From NCBI GenBank assembly GCA_019638355.1, contig JAHBTY010000002.1, positions 72,501 to 136,500 of the forward strand: a stretch of 64,000 nt of DNA, in the 5' to 3' direction. The position numbers and the translations under genes were made by a program. The DNA comes from Cyclobacteriaceae bacterium (GTDB taxonomy: Bacteria; Bacteroidota; Bacteroidia; Cytophagales; Cyclobacteriaceae). Shown here one piece after another: positions 1 through 9,549 of the stretch. Position 1 is the stretch's first letter. Each line of letters starts with the position of its first letter. The notes beneath the pieces were generated by a model. That model had not been told where the DNA came from. It saw only the letters and a program-made list of their open reading frames with translations, and ran no database searches.

Positions 1-179
1 CCGATTCCACTGCTATTGATATACCGCAACTCTGATATATCAATGATGCAGGTAGCCACTTGATGGGTAACTGCTTCGTTTACAACACTTATCAGTTGTG
101 TATTATTTTCTTCTCCTATTAAATCGCCTGAAATTCTTAATATCAGGTTGTTACCTCTTATTTCTTGTGCAAAATTCAT
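1..179 (-). CDS. STAS-domain anti-sigma factor antagonist (partial, 3' end outside window)
   Basis: Reading leftwards from ATG at 179 gives about 59 residues that run off the window edge with no stop. The order is a short beta strand, a GDLIGEEN turn, a helix, and the hydrophobic strand [16 protein letters not shown]. That last piece is the signature of SpoIIAA/RsbV-like STAS domains, in which a Ser of the SSG motif is phosphorylated by a partner anti-sigma kinase. The start overlaps the stop of the upstream fur-like gene as ATGA, so the two are probably translationally coupled. The family role (partner-switch control of a sigma factor or other target) is established; the target here is unknown because the rest of the operon is outside the window. 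Confidence 0.8.
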   Translation of the reverse strand, partial: MNFAQEIRGNNLILRISGDLIGEENNTQLISVVNEAVTHQVATCIIDISELRYINSSGI

Positions 180-640
180 ACTTTCTTGTTTTCGCAATTA
201 GATTTTTTACACGATGCATACAAAATCAACGAATGATGCATTACATTAAATTGTAGTAATTCTTCCACCGTGTTTTGAATAGTTTGAATGCGTGGATCAC
301 AAAACTCCACCACTTTGTGACATTCGGTACAAATTAAATGGTCGTGCTGTTTATAGCCGTACGATTTTTCGTATTGCGCCAGGTTTTTTCCAAACTGGTG
401 TTTACTCACTAAATCACATTCAACTAGCAGATCAAGTGTATTGTAAACTGTGGCGCGGCTTACACGATAACTTTTGTTTTTCATATTGATGTACAGTGAC
501 TCTACATCAAAATGACCGGCCAGAGAATAAATTTCTTCCAGTATTGCATAGCGTTCAGGTGTTTTACGCAATTCCTTATTTTCAAGGTATGCAGTAAAAA
601 TCTGCTTTACTTCCTCAAATACTTTTGGATTCAGAGCCAT
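176..640 (-). CDS. Fur-family transcriptional regulator
   Basis: This 154-residue protein has the Fur/PerR/Zur layout. The N-terminal winged helix includes [16 protein letters not shown]. The hinge carries the metal-binding stretch [16 protein letters not shown], and a C-terminal SCKKSNC pair completes a structural zinc site. Fur-type proteins repress or activate metal-uptake and oxidative-stress genes when bound to metal. The sequence does not show whether this one senses iron, peroxide or zinc. I chose ATG at 640, preceded by AAGGA. An in-frame TTG at 658 lies inside the apparent promoter element and is unlikely. It is co-transcribed with the downstream STAS gene through a 4-base overlap. 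Confidence 0.9.
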   Translation of the reverse strand: MALNPKVFEEVKQIFTAYLENKELRKTPERYAILEEIYSLAGHFDVESLYINMKNKSYRVSRATVYNTLDLLVECDLVSKHQFGKNLAQYEKSYGYKQHDHLICTECHKVVEFCDPRIQTIQNTVEELLQFNVMHHSLILYASCKKSNCENKKV

Positions 641-655
641 GTTTTCCTTTGGGGG

Positions 656-663
656 CAAATATA
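656..663 (-). promoter_or_regulatory. Putative -7 promoter element of the fur-like gene
   Basis: The minus strand reads TATATTTG, an exact match to the Bacteroidota -7 consensus TAnnTTTG, ending 15 bases before the ATG at 640. No clear -33 TTTG is present. It supports the ATG at 640 over the upstream TTG. Confidence 0.45.
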
Positions 664-701
664 CTATTTCATAAATCAGGTTAAGCCCCTGTTTTTTAAA
701 A

Positions 702-2915
702 TCAATTAGACCGCGAATCGAACCGGGTTACTTTTACAACGCCTTCCACCTTTTCGAGTTTGGAGATAAGCATTTCGAGGTGGCGGGTATCGTTTACATA
801 CAGCATAATTTCGCCACTAAAAATACCTTGATCGGTTTTGAAAGCAAGCGAACTCATATTTACTTTCAATTCTTCGGAGATTACTTTTGACACATCGTTA
901 ATCAGGCCTACCCTATCGGTACCAACTACCTTTAGTCCGGTTAAGAAGGCCACCTCGTGCTGCGAAGTCCACTTGGCTTTAATTACACGGTTGCCATGGT
1001 TTGCAAGTAGTTCTGTTGCATTGGGGCATGTAGTACGGTGGATTTTAATACCTTCGTTAACAGTAACAAATCCAAAAACATCATCGCCAGGAATGGGTGT
1101 GCAACACTTGGCCAGTTTGTATTCCACTACATCCATGTCCTCGCCAATCAGTAGGGTATCTTCATGGCGGCCCTTCGCTTTGATTTCCTGTTCGATGGTT
1201 TTTACATCTACTTGTTCTAAGGGACGGGTTTTTAGAGGTGATGAAGGTTTAAACTCTTTGAATCGCTTTAGGTCGTTGAGTGTTATTAAACCTTTGCCCA
1301 CCCGGTAATGCAATTCAAACTGGGAGTTTACATGGAAGTAGGCACGCATTTGTTCAAACACCTGGCTAGTGGTATCAATCTTCAGTTGTTTGAGTTTTCG
1401 CGCCAGCAGTTCTTTGCCTTCTTCCATTATATTGCGCTTGTCCTCCTTGAGTAATTCTTTGATTTTAGATTTTGCCTTAGGGCTAATTACAAACCGCAGC
1501 CAGTCTTCGTTTGCCTTTTGTTTGGAAGATGTGAGGATTTCGATCTGATCGCCATTCTTAAGCACATGATTAATTGGCACTAGTTTCTGATTGACTTTTG
1601 CTCCAATACATTTGGCACCAATATCGGTGTGGATATCAAAGGCAAAGTCGAGCGCGGTAGCCCCGTTAGGCAGTGTTTTTAGTTCACCTTTTGGAGTAAA
1701 AACGAAAACTTCTTCATTGAAAAGATTGCCTCTGAAATCATCTACAAATTCAAGCGCAGTAAGATCTTGCTTTTCGAGCAACTCGCGCACCCGTATCAAC
1801 CATTTTTCCAGGTTCGATTCGTGGGTAGAGTTGCTATCCTTGTACTTCCAGTGTGCAGCATATCCTTTTTCGGCAATTTCGTCCATGCGCCTTGTTCTTA
1901 TTTGAACCTCTACCCACTGGCCATTTTTTGCCATCACCGTAGTGTGTAATGATTCGTATCCGTTGGCTTTGGGTGTGCTAATCCAATCGCGCAGACGATC
2001 GGGATTGGGGGTATAATAATCAGTTACGATTGAATACACCTGCCAGCAATAGGATTTTTCCTGTTCGACAGGCGTATCTAAAATAAGCCTTACGGCAAAC
2101 AAATCGTAAACTTCATCGAACGGAATATTTTGTTTGCGCATCTTATTGTGAATAGAAAAAATCGACTTTGGCCTGCTTTTGATTTCATAGTCGATATTGA
2201 GTTTATCAAGTTCATCCTTTATGGGCTGCACAAACTGCTTGATAAATTTATTTCTGGAGGCCCGCGTTTCATCAATCTTATCGGCTATATCGCGGTAAAC
2301 AGCATAATCCGTAAACCGAAGGTATAAATCCTCCAACTCGGTTTTTATAGCATTAAGCCCCAGGCGATGCGCAAGCGGTGCATACAGGTAAATGGTTTCG
2401 GACGATACGCGGAGTTGCTTGTTGCGCGGCATACTATCCAACGTGCGCATGTTGTGCAGGCGATCAGCCAGCTTAATTAATATGACCCGAACATCTTCGG
2501 AAAGGGTAAACAGCATTTTACGAAAGTTCTCGGCCTGGGCCGAGGTTCCGTATTCAAACACTCCGCGAATTTTGGTTAGACCATCGATGATGCGGGCGAT
2601 CTTATAGCCAAAAATCCGCTCCAGGTCTTTGAGTTGTATGTCGGTATCTTCTACTACATCGTGCAGGAGGGCTGCTATAATGGATGTGGTACCCAGCCCA
2701 ATTTCTTCTACACAAATTTCGGCTACGGATAATGGGTGAAATATATACGGCTCGCCCGATTTTCTGCGCATATCCTTATGCGCATCCATGGCAATGGTAA
2801 AGGCTCGCTTAATCAATTTTGCATCGCCTTCGTTTAAAATAGGTTTTGCTTTACGTAATAACCTGCGATAGCGGGCGATTATCTCCTTTTTTTCTTCTGC
2901 AACATCAATTACCAC
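702..2915 (-). CDS. Bifunctional (p)ppGpp synthetase/hydrolase (Rel/SpoT family)
   Basis: The 737-residue protein has the usual length and full domain order of long RSH enzymes. The N-terminal HD hydrolase has LLHDVVEDT and ADRLHNMRT. The synthetase domain has [21 protein letters not shown] and [16 protein letters not shown] domain follows near residue 400 ([16 protein letters not shown]), then a zinc-finger region with [10 protein letters not shown] and HRTTCPNA, and a C-terminal ACT domain. Both catalytic centres look intact, so it should make and degrade the stringent-response alarmone. The start is GTG at 2915, since no ATG exists before the HD domain. The gene ends 38 bases before the fur-like promoter and has no close operon partner. 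Confidence 0.95.
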   Translation of the reverse strand: MVIDVAEEKKEIIARYRRLLRKAKPILNEGDAKLIKRAFTIAMDAHKDMRRKSGEPYIFHPLSVAEICVEEIGLGTTSIIAALLHDVVEDTDIQLKDLERIFGYKIARIIDGLTKIRGVFEYGTSAQAENFRKMLFTLSEDVRVILIKLADRLHNMRTLDSMPRNKQLRVSSETIYLYAPLAHRLGLNAIKTELEDLYLRFTDYAVYRDIADKIDETRASRNKFIKQFVQPIKDELDKLNIDYEIKSRPKSIFSIHNKMRKQNIPFDEVYDLFAVRLILDTPVEQEKSYCWQVYSIVTDYYTPNPDRLRDWISTPKANGYESLHTTVMAKNGQWVEVQIRTRRMDEIAEKGYAAHWKYKDSNSTHESNLEKWLIRVRELLEKQDLTALEFVDDFRGNLFNEEVFVFTPKGELKTLPNGATALDFAFDIHTDIGAKCIGAKVNQKLVPINHVLKNGDQIEILTSSKQKANEDWLRFVISPKAKSKIKELLKEDKRNIMEEGKELLARKLKQLKIDTTSQVFEQMRAYFHVNSQFELHYRVGKGLITLNDLKRFKEFKPSSPLKTRPLEQVDVKTIEQEIKAKGRHEDTLLIGEDMDVVEYKLAKCCTPIPGDDVFGFVTVNEGIKIHRTTCPNATELLANHGNRVIKAKWTSQHEVAFLTGLKVVGTDRVGLINDVSKVISEELKVNMSSLAFKTDQGIFSGEIMLYVNDTRHLEMLISKLEKVEGVVKVTRFDSRSN

Positions 2916-2954
2916 AACCCTGAGTTATTAAAAATTTGATTTTTTTACCAGAAC

Positions 2955-2984
2955 TTTAATCATAACGAAATATCCCTAAATTTG
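2955..2984 (+). promoter_or_regulatory. Putative promoter ahead of tRNA-Leu
   Basis: TAAATTTG at 2977-2984 matches the Bacteroidota -7 consensus exactly. A weak -33 candidate TTTA lies 18 bases upstream. It would start a transcript near 2990 with an unusually long leader, about 140 bases, before the tRNA. Confidence 0.45.
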
Positions 2985-3068
2985 CACTCCCTTTGGTAAA
3001 AAAGCAGGTTTTTTTAATCAAATGCGGGAAACACAGTTTGGTTTTATGGTTTCGAGCGCCATCGGAAC

Positions 3069-3120
3069 AGTTTAGAAATATGGAATTCTGAAATGAACAT
3101 ATTTCTGAGGAATCCAAACT
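3069..3120 (+). other. Stem-loop in the leader upstream of tRNA-Leu
   Basis: AGAAATATG at 3074-3082 pairs perfectly with CATATTTCT at 3098-3106. Outer bases AGTTT (3069-3073) pair with AAACT (3116-3120) across an internal bulge. It lies between the predicted promoter and the tRNA. It could be a processing signal or part of a small RNA; the function is unknown. Confidence 0.35.
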
Positions 3121-3130
3121 CAAAACAAAT

Positions 3131-3212
3131 GCGCATGTGGCGTAATTGGCAGCCGCGCTAGACTTAGGATCTAGTGCCGCAAGGCGTGGGGGTTCGAGTC
3201 CCTCCATGCGCA
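3131..3212 (+). tRNA. tRNA-Leu (anticodon UAG)
   Basis: The acceptor arms GCGCATG (3131-3137) and CATGCGC (3205-3211) pair perfectly, with discriminator A at 3212. The anticodon stem CTAGA/TCTAG encloses loop CTTAGGA, giving anticodon UAG for CUA codons. A long variable arm (GCCGCAAGGCG) marks a class II tRNA. The T arm GGGGTTCGAGTCCCTC is canonical. The 3' CCA is not encoded. An antisense reading frame across this tRNA is the well-known spurious product and is not annotated. Confidence 0.97.
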
Positions 3213-3222
3213 CTTAAACCCC

Positions 3223-3260
3223 AAACCCTTTGGCCTAATGGCCAAAGGGTTTGATTTTTA
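3223..3260 (+). terminator. Rho-independent terminator after tRNA-Leu
   Basis: A perfect 13-bp stem (3223-3235 with 3240-3252) closes a TAAT loop and is followed by a T-rich tail. It ends the tRNA transcript and insulates it from trigger factor. Confidence 0.9.
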
Positions 3261-3295
3261 AATGTCAATATTAGAAAACACTAAATTCAATTGCC

Positions 3296-4645
3296 TTGAA
3301 CATTATACTTGACAAGCAAAGCGCAACAGACGGTATCATTAAAATTGCATTAACCGAAAGCGACTATCAGCCAAAAGTTGAAGAAAAAGTAAAAGACTAT
3401 GCCCGCAAAGCCAACATAAAAGGGTTCCGCCAAGGTAAAGTACCTTCGGGGGTGATCAAAAAAATGTTTGGCAAATCTATTTTGGTTGAAGAAGTAAACC
3501 ATGTGGTATCACATGCGGTGTCTGATTACATTAAAGAGCAAAAACTGCGCATTTTGGGCGATCCGATGCCAAACCAGGAAAAGGCTTTTGGTATTGATTG
3601 GGATACCCAAAAAGATTTTGAATTTGAATTTCAGATTGGGTTGGTGGAAGATTTTGAAGTGGATCTTTCTAAAAAAGTTAAGGTAAAATCATACCCGATT
3701 ACGGTTGATCAGGCTGTAATTGATGAAACGCTGGAAGACATTAAACAACGCTTTGGAAATGTAACCTACCCCGAAGTAACTGAGGCAGGCTGCAACCTGT
3801 ATGGCGAAATTTCAAAAGTTGGCGAAACAGAACACAAAGGCTCTTACATTATGCTGGATAAAGTTGCCAAAAAAGAGCAGAAAAAATTTATTGGATTAAA
3901 AAAGGAAGATGTTGTTGAATTTGATATCGATAAAGCCTTTGAAGATGCGAAAGCAAAAGCCCAGGCACTAAATGTTGCCGAAGAAGAAGCTGAGAAAATT
4001 TCAGGTGCTTATTCATTTAAAATTACCACCATTAGTAAAGTAGAACCTGCGGCTATCGGCCAGGAACTATTTGATAAAGTTTTTGGACCCAACACTGTTA
4101 AAACAGAAGAAGAATTTATCGACAAGATAAAATCGACCATTGGCGAAAACTACCAGCGCGAAACAGAACACATGTTGGACCATGAAATTCAACATTATTA
4201 TGTTGATAACACGAACATTACCATGCCGGAAGCATTTTTGAAAAACTGGTTGAAGAACTCCAGCAATGGCGAAGTTACCGATGCTGTTTTGGAAAAAGAA
4301 TTTAACGCTTACCGCGATTCGTTGAAGTGGGATCTAATCAAAAATAAAATTGCCGAAGACAAAGAAATAAAAGTTGAGGGTGAGGAAGTGCGCGAAAAAG
4401 CTAAGCAATTTATAATGGATCAGTTTGGTGGGCCTGCCATTGCCTCGCAATTGGGCGACAAATTGAACGACATCGCTAATAATTATTTATCGGGCCAGGA
4501 TGGTAAAGGCGAAAACTTTATGAAGATTTACAATCAACTTCGCCACGATAAAATTCTGAAAGCGATCAAGGACAACATAACTGTAACGGAGAAACCTGTT
4601 TCGCTTGAAGAGTTTAAAAAACACGCGGAAACCCACCGCCACTAA
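3296..4645 (+). CDS. tig: Trigger factor, ribosome-associated chaperone
   Basis: This 449-residue protein begins with the ribosome-binding domain, containing the signature NIKGFRQGKVPSGVIKKMFG around residues 40-60 that docks on L23 at the tunnel exit. A divergent central PPIase-like domain and a helical C-terminal chaperone arm follow. It binds nascent chains co-translationally. The family is usually placed next to clpP and clpX, exactly as here. The start is TTG at 3296, giving the typical N-terminus MNIILDKQ; no ATG is available nearby and no clear ribosome-binding site is visible. Two tandem hairpins separate it from clpP. Confidence 0.93.
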   Translation: MNIILDKQSATDGIIKIALTESDYQPKVEEKVKDYARKANIKGFRQGKVPSGVIKKMFGKSILVEEVNHVVSHAVSDYIKEQKLRILGDPMPNQEKAFGIDWDTQKDFEFEFQIGLVEDFEVDLSKKVKVKSYPITVDQAVIDETLEDIKQRFGNVTYPEVTEAGCNLYGEISKVGETEHKGSYIMLDKVAKKEQKKFIGLKKEDVVEFDIDKAFEDAKAKAQALNVAEEEAEKISGAYSFKITTISKVEPAAIGQELFDKVFGPNTVKTEEEFIDKIKSTIGENYQRETEHMLDHEIQHYYVDNTNITMPEAFLKNWLKNSSNGEVTDAVLEKEFNAYRDSLKWDLIKNKIAEDKEIKVEGEEVREKAKQFIMDQFGGPAIASQLGDKLNDIANNYLSGQDGKGENFMKIYNQLRHDKILKAIKDNITVTEKPVSLEEFKKHAETHRH

Positions 4646-4653
4646 ATCGAACC

Positions 4654-4710
4654 AAAACAGATTTATTCCTGTTTTTGTGAAAGCCCTGTTGAATTAATGG
4701 GGCTTTTTTA
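4654..4710 (+). terminator. Tandem terminator hairpins after tig
   Basis: The first hairpin is AAAACAG (4654-4660) with CTGTTTT (4669-4675), followed by T residues. The second is AAAGCCC (4680-4686) with GGGCTTT (4700-4706), followed by TTTTA. Together they suggest that clpP expression is largely independent of tig. Confidence 0.8.
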
Positions 4711-4800
4711 TTGTGTTTTTCCTTACTAACATTGACTTCCGAAAATAAAACTCAACACAAAACGACTTATTCTAAAATCAGTAAACACCTAATTTTTTAT

Positions 4801-5493
4801 ATGTCACAATCCAACGAATTCAGAAAATTTGCCGTGCATCATCTGGGTATGAGCGGCAACTCGCTTGACAGCTACACCAAATTCATGAACGAAAATTCTT
4901 ACACAGTTACCGGCATGACGCCCAACATTGTTGAGGAGCGCCAAATGCGGGCTACGGTTATTGATGTGTTTTCGCGCTTGATGGCCGACCGGATTATTTT
5001 CTTCGGAACCGCTGTTGACGACTACGTTGCTAACGTAATAACAGCCCAACTTCTGTTTTTGGAATCATCCGATCCAAAGAAAGATATTATTATGTACATT
5101 AATAGTCCAGGTGGATCAGTTTATGCCGGGCTAGGTATATATGATACCATGCAGTATGTTAACCCCGATGTGGCTACCATTTGTACCGGCATGGCTGCAT
5201 CGATGGGGGCTGTACTATTAGCAGCCGGTGCGCCCAAAAAACGATCAGGGTTACCGCATGCCCGCATTATGATCCATCAGCCATCGGCCGGCATGCAAGG
5301 TACTTCTAAAGATATGGAGATTTCGCTCAAGCAAACTTTAGAACTGCGCCAAGATTTATACAATATACTGGCTAAGCACACTGGCCAGACCTACGATAAA
5401 ATCGATAAGGATTCTGATCGGGATTATTGGATGCGGGCATCCGAAGCCAAGGCCTATGGTTTGATTGACGAGGTATTGGAGCGCAAGAAATAG
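4801..5493 (+). CDS. clpP: ATP-dependent Clp protease proteolytic subunit
   Basis: The 230-residue serine peptidase forms the ClpP tetradecamer with ClpX or ClpA-type unfoldases. The catalytic serine lies in GMAASMG (Ser134), the histidine in MIHQP (His159), and the aspartate is probably Asp204 in the IDKDSDRD segment. The oxyanion-region motif [11 protein letters not shown] is intact. I chose ATG at 4801 because its N-terminus fits the short propeptide of Bacteroidota homologues; an upstream in-frame TTG at 4711 falls in the tig terminator. clpX follows after 97 bases, separated by a palindrome. Confidence 0.96.
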   Translation: MSQSNEFRKFAVHHLGMSGNSLDSYTKFMNENSYTVTGMTPNIVEERQMRATVIDVFSRLMADRIIFFGTAVDDYVANVITAQLLFLESSDPKKDIIMYINSPGGSVYAGLGIYDTMQYVNPDVATICTGMAASMGAVLLAAGAPKKRSGLPHARIMIHQPSAGMQGTSKDMEISLKQTLELRQDLYNILAKHTGQTYDKIDKDSDRDYWMRASEAKAYGLIDEVLERKK

Positions 5494-5512
5494 TAATAAA
5501 CTGAACAAAATC

Positions 5513-5559
5513 CATTAGCCAATGCAACAGGGAAAACCTACCTTTGTTATTGGCTAATG
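5513..5559 (+). terminator. Inverted repeat between clpP and clpX, possible attenuator
   Basis: CATTAGCCAAT (5513-5523) pairs perfectly with ATTGGCTAATG (5549-5559) over a 25-base loop, followed by GCTTTTATTG. The weak T tract suggests partial termination or processing rather than a full stop. Confidence 0.5.
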
Positions 5560-5590
5560 TGCTTTTATTGAACTGATTATAAATTTATCT

Positions 5591-6826
5591 ATGGCTGAAG
5601 TTACGTGTTCATTCTGCGGAAGAAACAAAAAAGATGTTGACCTGATGATTTCGGGCATACATGCACACATTTGCGATAAGTGTGTAACCCAGGCCAGCCA
5701 AATTTTACAGGAAGAAAAAAAGAATAAAGTTGAGGCCGGAACACTACCCAATTTTAAATTGATTAAGCCGCGCGAAATAAAAAAGTTTTTGGATGAATAC
5801 GTAATTGGGCAAGATGAAGCTAAACGGGTGATGGCTGTAGCAGTTTACAATCATTACAAGCGTTTGATGCAACGAAAAATTGATAATGATATCACGATTG
5901 AAAAATCCAATATCATTATGGTTGGCGAAACCGGTACCGGCAAAACATACCTGGCCCGAACACTTGCTAAAATTTTACAAGTACCATTTTGTATTGCCGA
6001 TGCCACCGTGCTTACTGAAGCCGGGTATGTAGGTGAGGATGTGGAAAGCATTTTAACACGCTTGCTGCAAGCTGCCGATTACAATACCGAAGCTGCTGAA
6101 CGCGGAATCGTTTATATTGATGAGATTGATAAAATAGCACGCAAATCCGACAATCCCTCCATTACGCGCGATGTAAGTGGCGAAGGTGTACAACAGGCAT
6201 TGTTGAAGTTACTGGAAGGAACCTCCGTTAACGTTCCACCACAAGGAGGCCGTAAACACCCCGACCAGAAAATGATTACGGTAAACACCGAAAACATTTT
6301 GTTTATCTGCGGGGGTGCCTTTGAAGGAATTTCTCGCTTAATCGGAAGACGTCTCAATACAAGACCACTTGGTTTTGCGGCTACTTCTGAAAGTGTTAAC
6401 CCAGCGGATGTGGATTTGAACAACCTGTTGCAGTTTGTCTCATCTCAAGACTTAAAATCGTTTGGCTTAATTCCGGAATTGATTGGTCGATTACCCGTAG
6501 TTTCGTTTCTCAATCCGCTGGATCATACCGCACTTCGCAAAATTCTTACTGAACCCAAAAATGCCCTTGTAAAACAATACAAGAAGTTGTTTGAAATGGA
6601 AAACATTGAACTGGAGTTTAAAGATGGTGCGCTCGATTTTATTGTTGAGAAAGCGATGGATTACAAATTGGGTGCGCGCGGGCTTCGCTCTATTTGCGAA
6701 GCAATTGTAAACGATGCCATGTTTGAACTTCCCTCCGACAAAACAACTGACCGGCTCGTAATTAACCGTGCTTATGCCGAAGAGAAATTCAATAAGTCGC
6801 ACTATAGCAAACTTAAAGTAGCGTAG
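5591..6826 (+). CDS. clpX: ClpX, ATP-dependent protease ATP-binding subunit
   Basis: This 411-residue AAA+ unfoldase starts with a C4 zinc-binding domain (Cys6, Cys9, Cys28, Cys31) that recruits adaptors and substrates. The ATPase core has Walker A GETGTGKT, the pore loop GYVGEDVES, Walker [11 protein letters not shown] and sensor-2 GARGLRS. ClpX threads substrates into ClpP, encoded just upstream. All functional motifs are present and the length is normal. It ends 37 bases before the convergent lpxB. Confidence 0.97.
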   Translation: MAEVTCSFCGRNKKDVDLMISGIHAHICDKCVTQASQILQEEKKNKVEAGTLPNFKLIKPREIKKFLDEYVIGQDEAKRVMAVAVYNHYKRLMQRKIDNDITIEKSNIIMVGETGTGKTYLARTLAKILQVPFCIADATVLTEAGYVGEDVESILTRLLQAADYNTEAAERGIVYIDEIDKIARKSDNPSITRDVSGEGVQQALLKLLEGTSVNVPPQGGRKHPDQKMITVNTENILFICGGAFEGISRLIGRRLNTRPLGFAATSESVNPADVDLNNLLQFVSSQDLKSFGLIPELIGRLPVVSFLNPLDHTALRKILTEPKNALVKQYKKLFEMENIELEFKDGALDFIVEKAMDYKLGARGLRSICEAIVNDAMFELPSDKTTDRLVINRAYAEEKFNKSHYSKLKVA

Positions 6827-6863
6827 GTTTGGATAGTCTGGCCGGACAAAACCCTGAGGTTAA

Positions 6864-7976
6864 TTAAATTTTGGTCTGATACTTCACAATCAATTGTGCT
6901 GTATTATCAGAAGCTGATCCAATATCAAGTGTTGTGTGTAATTGTTCGTAAGCATTTTTCATGCTATCACGGTAATTACCAGCTTCTATCAACTTTGTTA
7001 GTTCATTTCCTATCTGTTCAGGTGATGCATTATCTTGTATCAATTCTTTTACTATTTGCTCTCCGGCAATCAGGTTAACCAACGAAATGAATTTAACCTT
7101 TACAACTTGTACGGCAATGAGGTATTCTAAGTAGCCGGCTTTATAAACAACAACCTGTGGCACTTTAAACAAAGCCGTCTCCAGTGTGGCAGTTCCGGAG
7201 GTAACAATAGCTGCGGTTGCATGGGTTAATAAATCATAGGTAGCATCATAAATAAACGTAACGTTTTCTAATCCGGCTAATGGTTTATATAGCACAGGCG
7301 GAAGATTACGAATAGCTGCTACCACAAAATGAAATGCGGGGTGAGATTTCGCCACAGCAGCCATTGCCGGAACAATTTTTTGAAGTTCGCGCGTACGGCT
7401 GCCCGGAAGCAACGCCACTAATGGTTTATGCAAGTTCAAATTTTGTTGCTCTATAAAAAAATCAGTTGGTTTAAACGCTCGAATAGCATCCAGCACCGGA
7501 TTGCCTACATAATCAACATCGAAATTATATTTTTTAAAAAATTCTTTCTCGAACGGGAGTATCACATACATGTGATCCACCGATTTTTTTAATTGCCAGG
7601 CTCTGTTCTGCCGCCAGGCCCACACTTTTGGTGGAATGTAATAATGAATTTTAATTCCATTTGATTTTCCAAAGCTGGCAATACGTCTGTTAAATCCACC
7701 ATAATCAATCAATATTAATGCATCCGGTTTATAGTGAAGAATATCCTCTTTACATGCAGCTAAATACCGGGCTATTTTAAAAAAGTTGAGCACGGCTTCA
7801 AACCCCATAAAGGCTAGCTGATTGTAGTGCATTACTAACTCCACTCCTGCGCGCTGCATTTCATCACCCCCAAAGCCCCTGAATGAAGCCTTCGGTTGTA
7901 ACCGACTCAAACTTTTAACGAGATTACTTCCGTGTAAATCGCCCGACCGTTCACCTGCTATGATGTAGTACTTCAA
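6864..7976 (-). CDS. lpxB: Lipid-A-disaccharide synthase
   Basis: The 370-residue GT-B glycosyltransferase (GT19) joins UDP-2,3-diacylglucosamine and lipid X into the lipid A disaccharide at the inner membrane. The N-terminus has the diagnostic IIAGERSGDLHGSNLV and RGFGGDEMQRAG motifs. Further motifs are PKVWAWRQNR, YVGNPVLDA, LLPGSRTREL and TSGTATLETAL. The length is normal. It is followed 12 bases downstream of the QueD-type gene on the same strand, so the two are probably co-transcribed although functionally unrelated. hldD, another LPS gene, is divergent to this pair. Confidence 0.95.
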   Translation of the reverse strand: MKYYIIAGERSGDLHGSNLVKSLSRLQPKASFRGFGGDEMQRAGVELVMHYNQLAFMGFEAVLNFFKIARYLAACKEDILHYKPDALILIDYGGFNRRIASFGKSNGIKIHYYIPPKVWAWRQNRAWQLKKSVDHMYVILPFEKEFFKKYNFDVDYVGNPVLDAIRAFKPTDFFIEQQNLNLHKPLVALLPGSRTRELQKIVPAMAAVAKSHPAFHFVVAAIRNLPPVLYKPLAGLENVTFIYDATYDLLTHATAAIVTSGTATLETALFKVPQVVVYKAGYLEYLIAVQVVKVKFISLVNLIAGEQIVKELIQDNASPEQIGNELTKLIEAGNYRDSMKNAYEQLHTTLDIGSASDNTAQLIVKYQTKI

Positions 7977-7988
7977 TGTGGTTAGTTT

Positions 7989-8408
7989 TTATTCACCAAA
8001 ATATTCTACATAATTCCGAGGCGTTTCAAACAATCGAATAGAATGCAACTTACCGTATTTACTAATTACTCCAATCCTTGGTTGAAGAATCTTCCAAATC
8101 TCAACTACAAGTGTTTCGCAACTAGCCAGTTTGCCACGCATAAAATCCACATCAAGGTTAAGATTTTTGTGATCTAATTTTTCCACTACTTCACTACGAA
8201 TTAGCGTACTTAGTTTTTTCAGATCAATCACAAACCCGGTTTCTGGATCGGGCATGCCTTTAACGGTTACAATCAGGTCGAAATTATGACCGTGCCAGTT
8301 TTCGTTTGCACATGGCCCAAAAACTTCCAGGTTTTTTTCTTTACTCCAGGCTGGGTTATACAGTTTATGCGCTGCATTAAAATGTTCTTTTCTGCTTACG
8401 TAAATCAT
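7989..8408 (-). CDS. queD: 6-carboxytetrahydropterin synthase / 6-pyruvoyltetrahydropterin synthase family (QueD-like)
   Basis: The 139-residue T-fold enzyme has the zinc ligands expected for the family: a His in FNAAHKLY near the N-terminus and the HGH pair in NENWHGHNF. The catalytic Cys is in FGPCANENWHGH, and a Glu near the C-terminus completes the site. QueD converts dihydroneopterin triphosphate to 6-carboxytetrahydropterin in queuosine biosynthesis. A queE gene at about 18 kb supports this assignment, but the family also contains PTPS enzymes. It appears to be the first gene of a unit with lpxB. Confidence 0.85.
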   Translation of the reverse strand: MIYVSRKEHFNAAHKLYNPAWSKEKNLEVFGPCANENWHGHNFDLIVTVKGMPDPETGFVIDLKKLSTLIRSEVVEKLDHKNLNLDVDFMRGKLASCETLVVEIWKILQPRIGVISKYGKLHSIRLFETPRNYVEYFGE

Positions 8409-8427
8409 ATTATCTTAAACTCAGTGG

Positions 8428-8435
8428 CAAATATA
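8428..8435 (-). promoter_or_regulatory. Putative -7 element for queD-lpxB
   Basis: The minus strand reads TATATTTG, an exact TAnnTTTG match, 20 bases upstream of the QueD start, in the divergent region with hldD. No clear -33 motif is visible. Confidence 0.45.
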
Positions 8436-8496
8436 CGACAGATAAATCAGCCTTGGCAGATGCCGGTTTTGTGTAAATTGCCTTAAAATTTGGAAT

Positions 8497-9456
8497 ATGA
8501 TTGTAGTTACCGGGGCGGCTGGGTTTATTGGAAGTTACCTGATTCAACGTTTGAATCAAGATAATTTTAATGCCATCATTGCGGTGGATAAGTTTGATCA
8601 CCAAGCCAAAAACAAAAATTTAATTGGAGCAACGATCAGAGAGCAGATTGACCGTGATTTATTTCTAAGTTGGTTGGATAAAAATTATGAAACGGTTGAG
8701 TTTATCTTTCATATAGGGGCCCGTACCGACACGGCTGAATTTAATCTGGATTTATTGCATTCACTCAATACTGAATACACAAAAGAAATTTGGAAACGCT
8801 GTTGCCAGTATCAGCTACCGTTGGTTTATGCATCATCCGCTGCTACTTATGGATTAGGAGAATTTGGATACGATGATGACGAATCTAAAATACCATTGCT
8901 TAAGCCACTCAATCCGTATGGAGTATCAAAACAAGAGTTTGATGTGTGGGCTTTGCAGCAGTACGAGAAGCCATTTTTTTGGGCTGGATTAAAATTTTTT
9001 AATGTATATGGTCCCAACGAGTATCATAAAGGCCGAATGGCATCGGTTATCTGGCATGCTTACAATCAGATTTCGCAAACCGGAAAAATGAAGTTATTCA
9101 AATCGCACCATCCTGATTATAGAGATGGTGAGCAAAAGCGTGATTTTATTTATGTGAAGGATTTAGCCGAGGTGTGTTTATTTTTTATGCACCACCGTAA
9201 GAATTCCGGAATTTACAATCTCGGTTCTGGAAAAGCCCGAACATTTAATGATTTGGCTACAGCTGTTTTCAATGCTTTAAATAAACCTGTTAATATTGAA
9301 TACGTTGAAACTCCACACGACATTCGGAATAAATATCAATATTTTACTGAGGCTAACATGCATAAGTTAAGTCGTGTGGGTTATGCGAAAGATTTTGTAA
9401 ATCTGGAAGATGGTGTGTTTGATTACATCCACATTCTTGAGCGTTCAAAGATTTAA
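8497..9456 (+). CDS. hldD: ADP-L-glycero-D-manno-heptose 6-epimerase
   Basis: This 319-residue extended short-chain dehydrogenase opens with the Rossmann motif VTGAAGFIGS. It carries HIGARTDTAEFN, the catalytic serines in YASSAATYG and the YxxxK pair in NPYGVSKQEFD. Late motifs FFNVYGPNEYHKGRMAS and QKRDFIYVKD are typical of HldD/RfaD rather than UDP-glucose epimerases. It makes the heptose donor of the LPS inner core, complementing the adjacent lpxB. It is monocistronic, ending at a strong bidirectional terminator. Confidence 0.9.
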   Translation: MIVVTGAAGFIGSYLIQRLNQDNFNAIIAVDKFDHQAKNKNLIGATIREQIDRDLFLSWLDKNYETVEFIFHIGARTDTAEFNLDLLHSLNTEYTKEIWKRCCQYQLPLVYASSAATYGLGEFGYDDDESKIPLLKPLNPYGVSKQEFDVWALQQYEKPFFWAGLKFFNVYGPNEYHKGRMASVIWHAYNQISQTGKMKLFKSHHPDYRDGEQKRDFIYVKDLAEVCLFFMHHRKNSGIYNLGSGKARTFNDLATAVFNALNKPVNIEYVETPHDIRNKYQYFTEANMHKLSRVGYAKDFVNLEDGVFDYIHILERSKI

Positions 9457-9500
9457 GATTGAAACAGGCTTGTAAAAGTTTCCTTTAAATGTGAGCAATA

Positions 9501-9530
9501 AAAAAGGCTACCCAACTGGATAGCCTTTTT
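9501..9530. terminator. Bidirectional terminator between hldD and susD
   Basis: AAAAAGGCTA (9501-9510) pairs with TAGCCTTTTT (9521-9530), giving a T tract on either strand. It serves both convergent transcripts. Confidence 0.9.
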
Positions 9531-9549
9531 ATTTTATGCTACTCTAAAA

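Noticed and set aside
838-1308. A 156-codon plus-strand frame opposite rel
   Set aside because: It lies wholly inside the RSH gene, which has every domain intact; composition follows the opposite strand.
2956-3213. An 85-codon minus-strand reading frame across the tRNA-Leu gene
   Set aside because: Its start region is the known spurious product read antisense through tRNA-Leu, and the tRNA itself is fully supported.
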